From Anisodus tanguticus (lineage: Eukaryota; Streptophyta; Magnoliopsida; Solanales; Solanaceae), in NCBI GenBank assembly GCA_034509755.1, contig CM067552.1, positions 18,906,753 through 18,970,752 of the forward strand: a stretch of 64,000 nt of DNA, read 5' to 3'. The notes beneath the pieces are model-generated. The model searched no databases and was not told the origin of the DNA. It was given only the letters and a program-made list of their open reading frames with translations. A program made the translations under genes and the position numbers. Below, piece by piece: positions 23,907-35,467 of the stretch (the first letter of the stretch is position 1; each line of letters begins with the position of its first letter).

Positions 23907-26252
23907 TGTCACGACCCAAATCACTTAGTAGTGCGGGCACCTACCAATTCCTACCTCGGTAGATGAACTGTCCCTCAATTATTCATTCAACGATAAATAA
24001 GTAAATGGAACAGAATAAATGAACATCTAAATCATAAATAACATAAGTGCAAAGGTACAACTACATTCCCAAGGATTCTGGTCTAAGGCAGTACAAGAGT
24101 CACTACTATACAAGATACATATCTAAATATGAATACAAGAATTGCAAGTACAGTACTGTCTCAGAAACAATTAAGACAAGTAATCAAGGAACACCCAGGC
24201 TGCGCATCCGTCTATGAACTCACCCTAGATGTTTCACTAGCAAGCTAGGGGATTAAGCCACGAGAGGAGGAAGTATACACCATCACAAACTCTGCATTCA
24301 TAAAAGAATGCAGTAGGGTAGTGTCAGTACAAACAGTATATACTAGTAGATATTATAGGCCGACAACAGTTAGCTAACATATATAAAGGAAGAAACGGAA
24401 GGATAGATATGCTCCCAATCAAGTACAAACACTATTACAGTCCAAGAATAAACAACTGAAATATAGAGTATTCAAGTTAGAATACAAGTAATATGTGAAT
24501 GTAATGATGAGTAAATATGCAATGCAATGCACTGGCCAAATGTAATCTCCATAAACACATGCTCAAGGAAGAATATCTCTACGTCCCGGTAGTTATGACC
24601 TATGGAGAACCCGTAAAGTCCATATACTAGTCACTCCACACATACAACCTAGAGATGACTCTATCACCGATCACACTACTAGCCATTCCGCACATAGGTC
24701 AGAGATGGTTGCGCTATCAATATGTCACAAGAATCGCTGATGTGTCCTTCTCATTTATCACCATCACGCCAATCACAAATAATATCAACATATCATAGGA
24801 ATAAGGATGAATGTAATGCAACCTACAATATCAAGTGTATCATATCATTCCTCAACCGTGCCACACATGGACACATATCACAATATCAGTATCAGGTCAT
24901 GTCCTTTCCTCTATCCATGATAATACAAGATAAGTGAGAGACAACTAGATCACAAGGACAATATGGAAAATAGGTTCAATCCACTACCCAACACTAGGCA
25001 GCAAGCCAATAAATCACAAAGAGGCAACAAACCACAAATCAGCCAATAGTACCAAACCTAAGTAATTCATCCCAACTTCATACTCAAAGGCGTACATGCT
25101 TTCTCCGATAGTAACTAACTCTATATATGCTTCGCTAACCAAAGTCTAACCAGAAGGTAAGCCATAACCTACCTAGATGCCGAGCGGGAGCCATACATGA
25201 TCACACCGAGAGCCTTGCCTTTTACGGACCTCAGTTATACTCGTAGTTTAGCCATTAATTAAATATATGTCATAAACAGAAACTAACAACACCTATACCA
25301 CTAGACTACCCCTTGAATCTAAACCAATTATGGTAGAATGGTAATTTATTAGTGAAATAGGAAATCTAATGTTTTAAAAGTTCAAATCTACTTCCCAATT
25401 TCTAATTTATCTAATGTATTGATCAATTACACCCTCTAATGAAAAAACCTCAATTGAGAAATAAACCCAAGCTCTTCCATGATCAACTCCTCAACTAAAA
25501 GGAAGATTCAAACTCATAGGTTACTATCTAGAGAAATTCCTAGTTTATATTAGTCCATTACACCAATAATATTCATTTACATCCATTAAATCTTATATAG
25601 TGAACTAACCATTCAAACCCATCTTCCTCCAACTATTTTTTAAGTTTCCACCATTGATTAACAACCTAAGTTTATGGCCCCCTAATCTAACAAATCATTA
25701 ATAACATTCATCCCACAAATTCCAAGCTCAAGACGTAACCTATTTTCTCCATCTAGGGTTTTACAAGTCAAGAAACTCCCTATTTATTAAGCCTTAGAGT
25801 TCAACCTTAATAACTAAAGGAAATATTTAAAAAATGAGGTAGTTAAGGTTTAGGAACTACCTTACCCAAGATCCCAAGGGGTTCCTTCAGACATTTGACC
25901 TAAGAGTCGGCTTGAAATGAGTGTTGGGTGAAAATGAGGCATAATCCCGAAATAGACATTAAATACTAGGCCTGCCCATCATTTTCTCGCTGGACGCATA
26001 TGGATCACTAGGATGGTAACCACTGCGGCGCACGACTGTTCACAATGGCAGACTTTAAAAGATTTCACTTCATCTGCTCAGGCGAGATTTAGGGTTGGGT
26101 CATCCTAATTTGATTTTTAAATTCCTTTGCAAACCTGACTATGGGTCAACTTAAACTGAAATTCCCCCATATATGATTGTCGGGTACAACTGGTCAAGGA
26201 TGATTTGGACACGATGTGAGGAAATTTAGTGACGGTCAAATGGGCCATCACG
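23907..26252 (-). repeat. E2 5' LTR (right copy)
   Basis: The plus strand begins TGTCACGACCC and ends GGGCCATCACG. The last base is mutated from the expected A. It aligns with 17690-20146 throughout. The dyad patch near 25985-26060 is partly deleted relative to the left copy. Confidence 0.88.
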
Positions 26253-26992
26253 TAATTACTAGGGTATTGGACGTCCACACTAAATGACATATTTCATAAT
26301 ACTCCCCCTTGGATGTCCATAGATGATGTTCCTTGTTAAAACCTTACTAGAAAAAACCCAGTGGAAAAATATCATATTGAAGAAAAAAAAGTACACATTT
26401 TGTATGAGTTAAAATTCATATTGTACAAATGGATGAATTATTTCATGATGTGTGGCAAAAAGGGTGAGTCAGATCCAAGTCAGCTGTCAACATTGAATTG
26501 GGAGCATCAAAGAGTTGCAGGTACCGAAAAGAAGAAGGTTCAGAGATCAGTTCAAATTCTAATGGGAAGCCATTACTAATATGACTTTAAATCTGAAAGC
26601 ATTAAAGGCATTTATCGGCAGTCTAATTGTTTGATTATTACAGCATTAATGTACTGATATTATTAGGGGCATAATTCATGTAATGTGTACCATAAGTCCA
26701 AGTATAAATAGGACCAGCTACTTCGTTTTAAACATATCATATTCAAGAATTATAATACATAGCCATTGCTTACACTATTTTCAAAGTTCTTGTTTAATTT
26801 AGCATTCCAACATTACTGGCAATAGCTTGCCCAGAAGTTATGGCATAAAGTTTCTCCAAGACTCAGGCTAATCTAATCTTAATCTTTTTTTAGATTCATT
26901 TGCTAATTATCTTGCTATTTTGTTCATTTTAGATACACGTGTCCTTGACCACGTGTACAAATTTAACTTTACTAGTTTACGGGTAAAACGTT
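26253..26992 (+). repeat. Tat-like LTR remnant
   Basis: From TATTGGACGTCCACAC (26265) the sequence runs through ACTCCCCCTTGGATGTCC and a TATA box (TATAAATAG, 26703-26711) to a U5 ending near 26990. The TTTGGCACCCACCATAGGGCC that follows is the primer-site context usual for Tat/Ogre-type Ty3 elements. Its start may have been disturbed by E2. Confidence 0.55.
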
Positions 26993-27003
26993 TGGCACCC
27001 ACC
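26993..27003 (+). other. Primer binding site of the Tat-like element
   Basis: TGGCACCCACC, one transition from the common TGGCGCCCACC, lies directly after the LTR. Confidence 0.55.
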
Positions 27004-27097
27004 ATAGGGCCTGGACAGTAGTGGTGTCTCAAGTAACCCTGTCTCTCAGTCTAACTTTTTCTTTAGCCTTGTTTTTCTTAATCAATATTTTTCAGGT

Positions 27098-27202
27098 ATG
27101 TCAGTACTCAATGGAAACCAAATTTCCAGGAACACTACTAAAAATGAGCAGGTCGGATTAAATGGCCTCCCTGTCCTAAATCCTATACTGGAAGATCCAT
27201 CA
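27098..27202 (+). pseudogene. Gag N-terminus of the Tat-like element, truncated
   Basis: An ATG (MSVLNGNQ) opens an uninterrupted 35-codon frame that is cut at 27202 by the start of the E5 LTR. The position after the LTR and leader fits a gag start. No domain is recognisable in so short a piece. Confidence 0.4.
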
Positions 27203-27781
27203 TGCTACGCCCTGTAGTTTCGCACACGAATGAGAGTGTAGTTAGTCGACTTTAGTCTTGATAACTTGAGATCATTTCTGAAGGATAATATGGCATATAA
27301 TGATGTTAAGGAATGGTTTTGTAAGGGTCAAAGTCAATAGGACCAAAGTATACGCAACTCAACGAAGATTGACAAACTTTCAGCGATACGCTAAGCATTT
27401 CGCGTTGCAGATGCCATTCCACCTCGCGGATCAGGCCGCAAACCAAAAACCACCTTTCCTCCACCTCACTTCCACCATATGCGGTGGCATATGCAGCCAC
27501 ATATGCACCCACATATGTGAGGCGGTGGAGTTGGTTTATTTAAGTCAATTTTGGGGTAGCTTTATTTTATTTCATTTTTCGTCCCATTGAGCTCCAAAAC
27601 CCTCCCAAACACTCTCCAAAGCCTTCTCCTTCATTGAAGAACCTATCTACATGTATCTAAGGTGATTTCTCCTTCCAAGGATCAAGAACACCTTGAAATC
27701 TTCTCTTGTTGGCTTAGTAAAGTTGTGAGCTTCTTTGAGATTGAGTTGAATCTTGTTGTGGGATACTTCTTAGATGGTTAG

Positions 27782-30700
27782 TGTTGATACCTAATTTTTA
27801 TCTTCCAATAATTTTATTTAATTATTCAGAGTTCTGAGTCACATACGGAGTGAAATATACATTTCACAAAGCGAATATGATTTTACAAAATTATTCTGGG
27901 AGTATTTTGTCATTCCATTTGACAAAATATCACTTGGTATATATATTTCATATCATGTCCTAATCTTACACATGTTTTGATCATTAATCATAATTTCATA
28001 ATTCCAAAAAAAAATTATAAATTAATTATTTAAAGGAATTCCCAAATATTGAAGGATTAATGTTCTGCTCCGTCAAAGTCGGAAAACTGTTCAATTAAAT
28101 ATGATAACGGAATTACACCTTGATTTTAAACCATGTTTTTAAATTAAAAGACGTTTAGCATGAGTTTATTTTCCTAAATCCTAATTAGTATCGAATTTGG
28201 GAGGAAGCAAAGCTTTTAATTTAATTAGGGTATTTTGTGGATTTATTCGGCTATTTCTTAATTTGTAATGTTTCTTAATTTATAATACTCCACATTTGCA
28301 AAACGTCTAAGGAAATATAATGGTTTAAAAGAATCTAGGCCTCTTTATTTCCAACTCAGCCAAGCCTAGATCAAAAGACCTGAGCCTAGGACTAAACTCA
28401 AATCGTCTAAGGAAAACGAATGCATAAGCCCTTATCACTTTCATTTTCACGATTTGGGGAAAAAGAGAAAACCTAGCCGCATTGACCTCTATTGCCAACG
28501 ATGGCAAGGTCATAGCGTACTACTCTTCGTCTTAGTATGGTCCGTCCAGAAAAGGTAAGGGCATTAACGGCCCTTACCCCTGCTCTCTGCACGCCGCGAA
28601 CCCCTCCCCCTGCAAGGTGAGGTCGACCCTCTGTGTCTCTATTGCTTTTTCTATGAACTTCAATTAGTTTTGTCCGATTCGGAGTTTGAATACTCGATTT
28701 CTATTGGCTATGAGATTTGGGAGGGAATTTTCCCCCCAATTTCACTTGTCCCATATCAGATGCCATCGAAATTCTAGGCTTTAAGGTCTCTCTATAAATG
28801 TGAACCCTTGTTCTCCGTTTTAAGGGGTCCGCAGCTTGAGATTGGCACTCACACTGTTTGAGAGTCAATTTCAAGCCTAAATCCAATTAATTACGCGTAT
28901 GTTGGGATCCAAGCCCATTGTTGGAACCCAGATCTAATGTAATTAGTCATCACAAACTGAAACATTTTCCTTTTTCATGTCATTTGCGAGCTATCGAGGC
29001 CCCGGAGTAAAGATGAGCTCCCCTTCGACCTTTCGGCTGCGTCCACACAAGGTAACCCTTAATTCCTTCAATTTCTTGTTTAAAATATGTAAGATGAATA
29101 TGCTATGTGTTATTACGACCAGATAAGCATGTTTAATTAAAGTAATTTGTCATATGTGACTGTTTGAAGTTATTTGGTTAAGGAATGTGCAGCTTAGTTT
29201 AGGTAGAGTATGTAGTGATTTTCAAATGTCATGTTTACTTGAGTACAATGTTTAAAAGATAAACATAAACATTATATTTTAGAAGCTGTTCATTGATACA
29301 TCAGGATGATGGGTTGATCAGCATGTTAATTAGAAACTGTTTAGGATAGATGTAGTTTGGTTAAATCAATATAGTGTTCAACGTGTTAGTTTTATAACTT
29401 GTTTAGATAAGGAAATTGACTTAGTTTGGTCTTTACTTGAATATGTAGATGGATTAGCTACGATTCTAGTTTAGGTAGATTAGTGCATTTGTTTTTATAC
29501 ATCCTCTTGTTCTATGTCATCTGATGTTTAAAGATATATTTTCGGAGTTGATTTCATCAACATAACTGAGTTAACTTGGCAAACATATGAATAAGAAATC
29601 TGCTTAACCACTACATGAAATAGATGTTGTTGAAATGATACTGAAATGACAACATAGTATGTCTGTATAACGATTTGTGGGTTGTGTGAAATGGACTAAT
29701 AGGTATAATTTAAGAGTAAGGTACTATGTGTTCATTTAGAACTTGTGATAGCCACCTCTAAATCATTCAGTAGCTTAATGCCCTAAGTTAATATTTCAAA
29801 ACTAGTTTAAGGCATATCTAGTTAGGTATGAGGGCTGGTGGATATCATATAGGGATATATGCACTCACTTATCGTTCACATGACCTTAAATGGGCTGTTT
29901 AAGCCACAACATTTGTTATTTGAATTCGTATATGATGGATAGATTGTTTCAAGTTATCACAGCTTGCTTTAACTCCACCTAGAGTTAGTGGGAATCCAAT
30001 AAGGTGAATTAAGTGTTTGGTATTTGTTGAGTCAATGTATCTCTGCTTGTTTAAAAGTTGAATATGATCTCTATTCTACCTAAAAGTTGTGTTTAAAATG
30101 GGGAAATGTAAACCAGAGGGATCCCAAGATGCTTGTCCTGTACTAATATGTCTGATTTCCTTCATAATATGTCCATTGTGTGACTAAAATTAACCTACCC
30201 AACTCTGGCATAAAGCACCATAGGTCTTGATACTCGTTTTGGGTTCTGGTTTGTTCATCTTGTCTTGTTTAGGTTAAAGTCTGGATAAAATGGGCCTTTC
30301 TAATCTAGCCTAGTTTAGATACATGAATTAAATGACATGTGTATTTGTTTTGTAGTCTCCATAGTCCTAAGCATGCGTTCTTAGTTCTGAAACCATAAGT
30401 GATGGCATGTTAAGTCTGTATGAACTCCCTATGCTACCCTAGGATCATTTAGCAAAGTATATGTTTGAACTATACCCATGCTGAGTTAAATGACATGTTT
30501 GCTGGCCTGAAATGTTGTGGTAACTATTTGGCTTGCATCTGCCCAACTTAGAAATCATGTTAGAATAGGCTTGTTGACCTAAATGATGGGTTAAGGATTG
30601 ATGTGTTTATTTGAACCTGTTTTGAGTAGAAAATGATAAGATTTTGGTTCAAGTCTAAACTCATGTCAATTCTATTTGTGTTTTATTAAATTATGACTCT

Positions 30701-32061
30701 GAATTGGCTGGCACTATGACTTGAAATGGTATACTTGTATCTGTGCTCTTTTCCTAAACTTCAACTATGCATGTTCTGTTTTCTTAGGTCATAAAATGAT
30801 TGTTTATTGATTCTACATGCCACCATATCTCTCTTAGAACCTGTAATAGACACTAGGTTGAGTAATCCTTCACATGTTTGTGTGTTCCATCTTTTATTGC
30901 TATGTTTACTCTTATGAACACATAATAAAACTGACTGCCCGTGTTCCTTCCATATATGTTACTGGTTTGGCTAAGATTTGCCTCACCCAGTCTAATTACA
31001 GTAAAACCTCTATAAATGAATATCTTTGGGACCTGAAAAATTATTATCTTATACGGGATTATTAATTTATCGATAAATGAATATTTTATTAACGATGTGT
31101 TTGTTGTTTAGATTGCCTAAGTAATTTTTAGACTTGTTTAAATCTGAAAAAATGGAAAATAGATGGGGTGTTTGGAATAAAAAAGGACTGTTTTCGGACT
31201 GTCAAAATCTAGAAAATAAAAACTAATTTTGGATAAGTGTAAACTAATTTTTTACTCAAAAACATTTGGACTTTTTGACTTTTAAAAGGCAAACCTGAAA
31301 TGGAGTTTGGGCTTTAGTGATATAATCTAAATAAATGGACTACTGAATATTTTTTAGTCTGAGCTGAGCTCAAATAGGATAAAAATGATATTAGAATAAA
31401 TAAACACTTATCTTAGACTTGGGTCAAATTGAGGATTTTGGAAAGTATTGACTAATGGGCTATAGCATGCTAAGAATCAAAGTAAAGGTCATTTTCCCAT
31501 AGTTATCAAATTTTGTTATTTTAAGAACTATATCCTTTTTAAAAGTTGAAAAAGATTTTAGAAGGGGAAGGTGCAATGTACAATATTAAGTAGTTGGAGT
31601 AAATGTAGGGTTCTACTCAAACTCACATTTGCGTGTTCTTAATTTGAAAAATTAAATTGATTAAACATCTCGTGCATACTGTTTTTGGCGGAAGTGCTCT
31701 ATGTTTTAAACAAAGCTTGAGTTTTTGAATACATGAAAATGACAGTTACTTTGCGAATTTTAAACTTTAAACAATTTCTATCATTTTAAAAGCATGCTAT
31801 AGAATCTGTAGGTCAATCGTATTCTACGGATCCTTAATATCGGGTGTTAACACCTTCCCTGGGGGATTCACCAGAACCCTTATCTTTACTCTTGCTTAGA
31901 TAGGATTTTTCAAAATTTTGAATAAACCCTTTCACACTGGTTTTTCTAATTTACCTATAAATTAGGTGTCAACTCTAAACACAATTATCCAATTTAGGGC
32001 ACCATCCAAATTTTTAGTAGCTCTTTATACGCTAACCCGTATAAAAATGTGAACCATAACA
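27782..32061 (+). mobile_element. Ogre-type solo LTR nested in the E5 LTR
   Basis: The segment starts TGTTGATACCTAATTTT and ends GAACCATAACA. The flanks are GTTAG (27777-27781) and GTTAA (32062-32066), a likely 5-bp duplication with one change. Diagnostic blocks are a GGTGTTAACACCTTCCC motif near 31840 and TTAGGTGTCAACTCT near 31962, which I associate with very long Tat/Ogre LTRs. A TATA box (TCTATAAA) is at 28791-28798. No primer site or second LTR is seen. Nothing in it codes. Confidence 0.6.
28791..28798 (+). promoter_or_regulatory. TATA box of the nested Ogre-type LTR
   Basis: TCTATAAATG sits about 1 kb into the LTR and is followed by a leader-like GAACCCTTGTTCTC region. Confidence 0.45.
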
Positions 32062-33662
32062 GTTAAGGAAAGGATTTCAAAACCTTTATGTATTCCTTAG
32101 TTCCTCTAGCTTAGCTTGATTGAGTCGTGAAAATAACTTGTAAGTTATGGAGGTGTTGTAAGCATGACTTTGAAGAATTAACTCTTATAGTATGAAGTTA
32201 TGTTACCTTATTATTTGGGGTTGTTGATTGATATTGAGAGTAAATACAAGTTTTGAATCATGTTGGTGAAGTTGTGAAGTTAAGGAAATGAGTTATGAAA
32301 GATGGTGGTGATAATTTTAGAGAGAATCCATGATAGAATAACTCTATAACTTTATGAACGCAAGTTGTTCGACGAAATGCCTAAATGAAATCTCTTATAA
32401 GATATGAATTCGTTATTGATACAAATACTTTACATGATGTAGATAATTGTTCATAGAACGTGAGAGGGCTCGTGGAACGTAACTAGCTACATTGACAAGG
32501 TATGTAGGGCAACTTTCCTTCTTGGCATGACTTGACGTAAACACTTCCTTGAGTTAAAGTTTCATCTCGTAAACATTGAATAACTATATGCATTTCTTGA
32601 TGAAAATTATCATAATTCTAGTGTACTCTTTATCCATATCATTTTCTGAATTCTATATGTCCTAAATGATTGTATTAAGATTGAAGAATGTAGCGATAAT
32701 ACAATAGTCGGAGGGTAACGACGATATGTCACTCTGACTCTGGTCTTGGTGTCTTTTAGGTCTTGCATTGTACTTATATATAAATATATATATATAATTA
32801 TTTCCTTACCGAGCTGCACTATAGTCGTCCAGGTACGACACTTACATGTGCACACTATTGTAGTTGGTTTGACTTTACCGAGTCCTATTAAGGCTGGGTA
32901 CGATCGAGTCCTTTCGAGGTCGGGTACATTATGATATGATATGATTTGCCCCACAGAGAGGCTGGATACTATATTATATGGCCCCATTGAGTGACTTGAT
33001 TTTACAGACATGCATATATATCCATAATTATGATAGGATATGCCCTCATAGGATTTTTATGAGTTTCAGGTTGAGTTCTGTACTGATATCTCTTATGTTA
33101 CATCTTTTGTTTACTTATATTACATGCCTTACATATTCAGTACATCTTTCGTACTGATGCCCCTTTTCTGTGGAACTATGTTCATGCCCGCAAGTACAGA
33201 TAGATAGGGAGACATACCTCCTCAGTAGGGTGTCTGTTTCAGCTGTTGGTTATCGCACTCTACTTCTCTAAAGTTGCACCACAGGAGTCGATAGGTACTG
33301 TTGTACATATTTCTATCATTTTGGGTATGGCAGGGCCCTGTCTTGACTTGTTATTGTATTATAGCACTCTTAGAGGCTTGCAGACTAGTGTTCAGGGTGT
33401 ATATATTTCGTTATGGCCTTGCCGACCCTCTTGTTACTTGGTGATACTCTTCTTGTGGCCTTGTCGGCTTTGGTTATCTATATATACTGTATTGGGACTC
33501 TTCTTCTTGCAGGTCGTCGTACATACTTGTCTTGTTAAGGTTATTTGGAAGCCTTGTCGGCCCAGGCTTCGTGTTAGAGGTTCCAAGTACTATAGTTGGT
33601 TCACTCGGGCCTTCGTGTGCTGGGTGTCGACCACACCCTCTAAGCTTGGGGTATGACAAACT

Positions 33663-33673
33663 TGGTATCAGAG
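33663..33673 (+). other. Primer binding site, initiator-Met tRNA type (E5)
   Basis: TGGTATCAGAG starts 5 bases after the E5 LTR end. Confidence 0.88.
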
Positions 33674-33726
33674 TAGGTCTATCTTAGGGAGTCTACAAAA
33701 AATATCTAGTAGAGTCTTATTTATGA

Positions 33727-33744
33727 GTATGTTGTGCACCACAC
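33727..33744 (+). promoter_or_regulatory. Leader hairpin of E5
   Basis: GTATG/CACAC (one mismatch, probably a G-to-A change) closes the 8-nt loop TTGTGCAC, which contains the palindrome GTGCAC. The upstream CTAGTAGAGTCTT is shared with E1, E4 and E2. Confidence 0.45.
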
Positions 33745-33864
33745 TTATAAACATGAGGCTATAAGATATTTAGGATGGTTACTTTTCTTCCTGCTCTAGA
33801 TCGTGCAATAGAGCTGAGTCGTAAGTATTCACTCCTAACCTTCACCTTGTTTATATTCTCAGTG

Positions 33865-34592
33865 ATGCCTACTACTAGATGATAGGTGCCTGCTCAGAGG
33901 TTGGATGATGAGGCAGGGGAGGGCACTAATCGGGTGCCACCCGCTAATGTAGAGCAACATGAGCCTTATGAAGAGGCTGATTCTCAAGCTTCTGGAGCAA
34001 AATCTTCACCTCTAGAGGGGCATAGAGGAGTTGATGTACCTTAAGTTCCTCCCCCGGTTGCTCCTGATTAGGATTTAGACATGCAGAGTGTTGTGCAGTT
34101 ATTGACTCGACTAGTGGCCTCTCAGGACTAGCGTTAGACCCCTAGTACTTCCGATAGAGATGTCAGCGCGATAATTTGGGATTTTATTAACCTGGACCCT
34201 CCGGTATTCACGGGATCATACCCGAACGTGGACCCACATAACTTTTTAGATGAGATGCAACATACTTTACGGGTAATGCATGCCACAGATGTTGAGTCAG
34301 TAGAGTTGGCTTTATACAAGTTGTGTGATATTATTGTGACCTGGCATGAGACTTGGGAGCAGACTTGGGGACCCCATGCCCCACCTATGGGATGGAGGGA
34401 GTTCTCCGAGGCATTCTTGCAGCAATATCTGCCAGTCGAGCTTTGACGAGCCAGGTGGGACAGGTTCTTACACCTGGAGCAGGGTAATATGAGCATCCGA
34501 GAGTATAGTTTGTTGTTAAATTCTTTATCTAGGTATGCTCCTACGATTGTTGCTGAAATGAGTTATCAGGTACATCAGTTTGTTAATAGCTT
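33865..34592 (+). pseudogene. Ty3-type Gag remnant of E5, cut by E3
   Basis: From the ATG at 33865 one frame runs to the E3 junction. It is broken only by stop codons (for example TGA at 34444 where related Gags have Arg). Recognisable Gag segments are VDPHNFLDEMQHTLRVMHAT, ELALYKLCD, GWREFSEAFLQQYLP, and LEQGNMSIREYSLLLNSLSRYAPT. This is the classic retrotransposon Gag (capsid) pattern of the Tekay/Del-like Ty3 clade. The zinc knuckle and all of pol are missing because the element ends at 34592. The continuation is not found after E3. Confidence 0.85.
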
Positions 34593-35295
34593 TGTAATGA
34601 TTTGTTTGGTCATTTTGGACTTTTGGACTTGTTTTCTTAAGAATACCCTTTCCGTATCTTTATCTTAGTATTTAGGACTTGCTAGAATGGGTGGCATTAT
34701 TTCTGAGGCAATTGGGAGTGTTTCTGATTGATTTTAGTAAACTTTGATGTTTGAAGTTAAAAAGAAGAAGAGGCTTGACTCAAAGTTGACTTTTGGGTAA
34801 ATACGTTGTTTTCAAAGTTTTGTTGATTCTGTTAGGTTCAGAATGTGATTTATGACTTGGTCGAGTTATTGGTTCGGGTCCCGAGGGATTCGGGTGAAAT
34901 GTTAGTAGTTGGTTGAGATTTATGTCATTTTGAGAAAGTTATGACATTTTTGTGGATAAGCATGCCCTAACGACCTCTTATGGGTGTTTTGTGGATTCGA
35001 GCACCTTCATAGCGTGGTTTATACTCAAGTTTCACTCTTGGTTGGTGTTCATGAGTTTCCGAACAAGTTTCAGGTTGTTGGTGGACAAACTAGCTAACAA
35101 TAAGGATTGGAGTTGACCGCAGTCAACATCAAGTCAAGACCACCCTTTTAGGTGTTTCGGGTGCACGAGCAGGTCCGGGGCATATTTTGTGATTAAAATG
35201 TACATTTGATTTGTACCTGGGGGTTCCGAATTAGTTCCAAGGGTCGTTTTTGAGTTTGGAACACTAGAAATATCTATTGTGCATCTGCTGGTGTT

Positions 35296-35440
35296 GCTCT
35301 TCGCGATCGCGTGGCACATACCGCGATCGTGATATTCTTTCTCAACTAGTGAGCGTGTTCATGAGGCCTTGGGTCGCAATCGCGATGTCTTGATTTTCCA
35401 GGGTCACGCGATCGCGTGAGGAGACCTGCAGTCTCGAATA
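35296..35440 (+). promoter_or_regulatory. GCGATCGC dyad cluster of E3 U3
   Basis: Perfect or near-perfect CGCGATCGCG palindromes recur (about 35303, 35325, 35375, 35408) within 20-60 bp upstream of a TATA box. The 3' LTR copy (41990-42130) has the same sites partly converted to CACGATTGCG and CGATCGTG, the pattern left by CpG deamination. Confidence 0.55.
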
Positions 35441-35459
35441 AGGGGGACTACTGGGTATA

Positions 35460-35467
35460 ATATAAAC
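35460..35467 (+). promoter_or_regulatory. TATA box of E3 5' LTR
   Basis: ATATAAAC in GGGTATAATATAAACCC lies just downstream of the dyad cluster. The 3' LTR has lost the matching segment by deletion. Confidence 0.55.

Larger units (their letters stand above)
17690..26252 (-). mobile_element. E2: LTR retrotransposon carrying an antisense gene remnant
   Basis: Two minus-strand LTRs (17690-20146 and 23907-26252) enclose 3.76 kb. The TAATT duplication (17685-17689 and 26253-26257) marks a single insertion. The primer site (23891-23903) is of the initiator-Met type. I find no gag or pol on the coding strand. The only recognisable coding remnant runs antisense (plus strand, 20860-22928). It is therefore non-autonomous, with a cargo-like interior. 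Confidence 0.9.
27203..33658 (+). repeat. E5 5' LTR, interrupted by a solo LTR
   Basis: It starts TGCTACGCCCTG, presumably from TGTTACGCCC, and ends CTTGGGGTATGACA. A 4.28 kb insertion occupies 27782-32061, leaving about 2.2 kb of LTR. The part from 32690 to the end is clearly homologous to the 3' halves of the E1 and E4 LTRs (CACTATAGTCGTCCAGGTA, CCCCACAGAGAGGCTGG). A CG-rich dyad cluster (27400-27530) contains repeated CATATGCGG and CCACATATG motifs. Confidence 0.7.

Noticed and set aside
31004..31090. MITE-like AAACCTCTATAAATG segment in the Ogre-type LTR
   Set aside because: Only one recognisable terminus; no partner inverted repeat or target duplication.
32610..33011. 133-codon minus-strand frame
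   Set aside because: Antisense to E5 LTR sequence without homology or conserved start.
33246..33656. 136-codon plus-strand frame
   Set aside because: It lies wholly in the 3' half of the E5 LTR, and the homologous parts of E1 and E4 LTRs do not keep it open.
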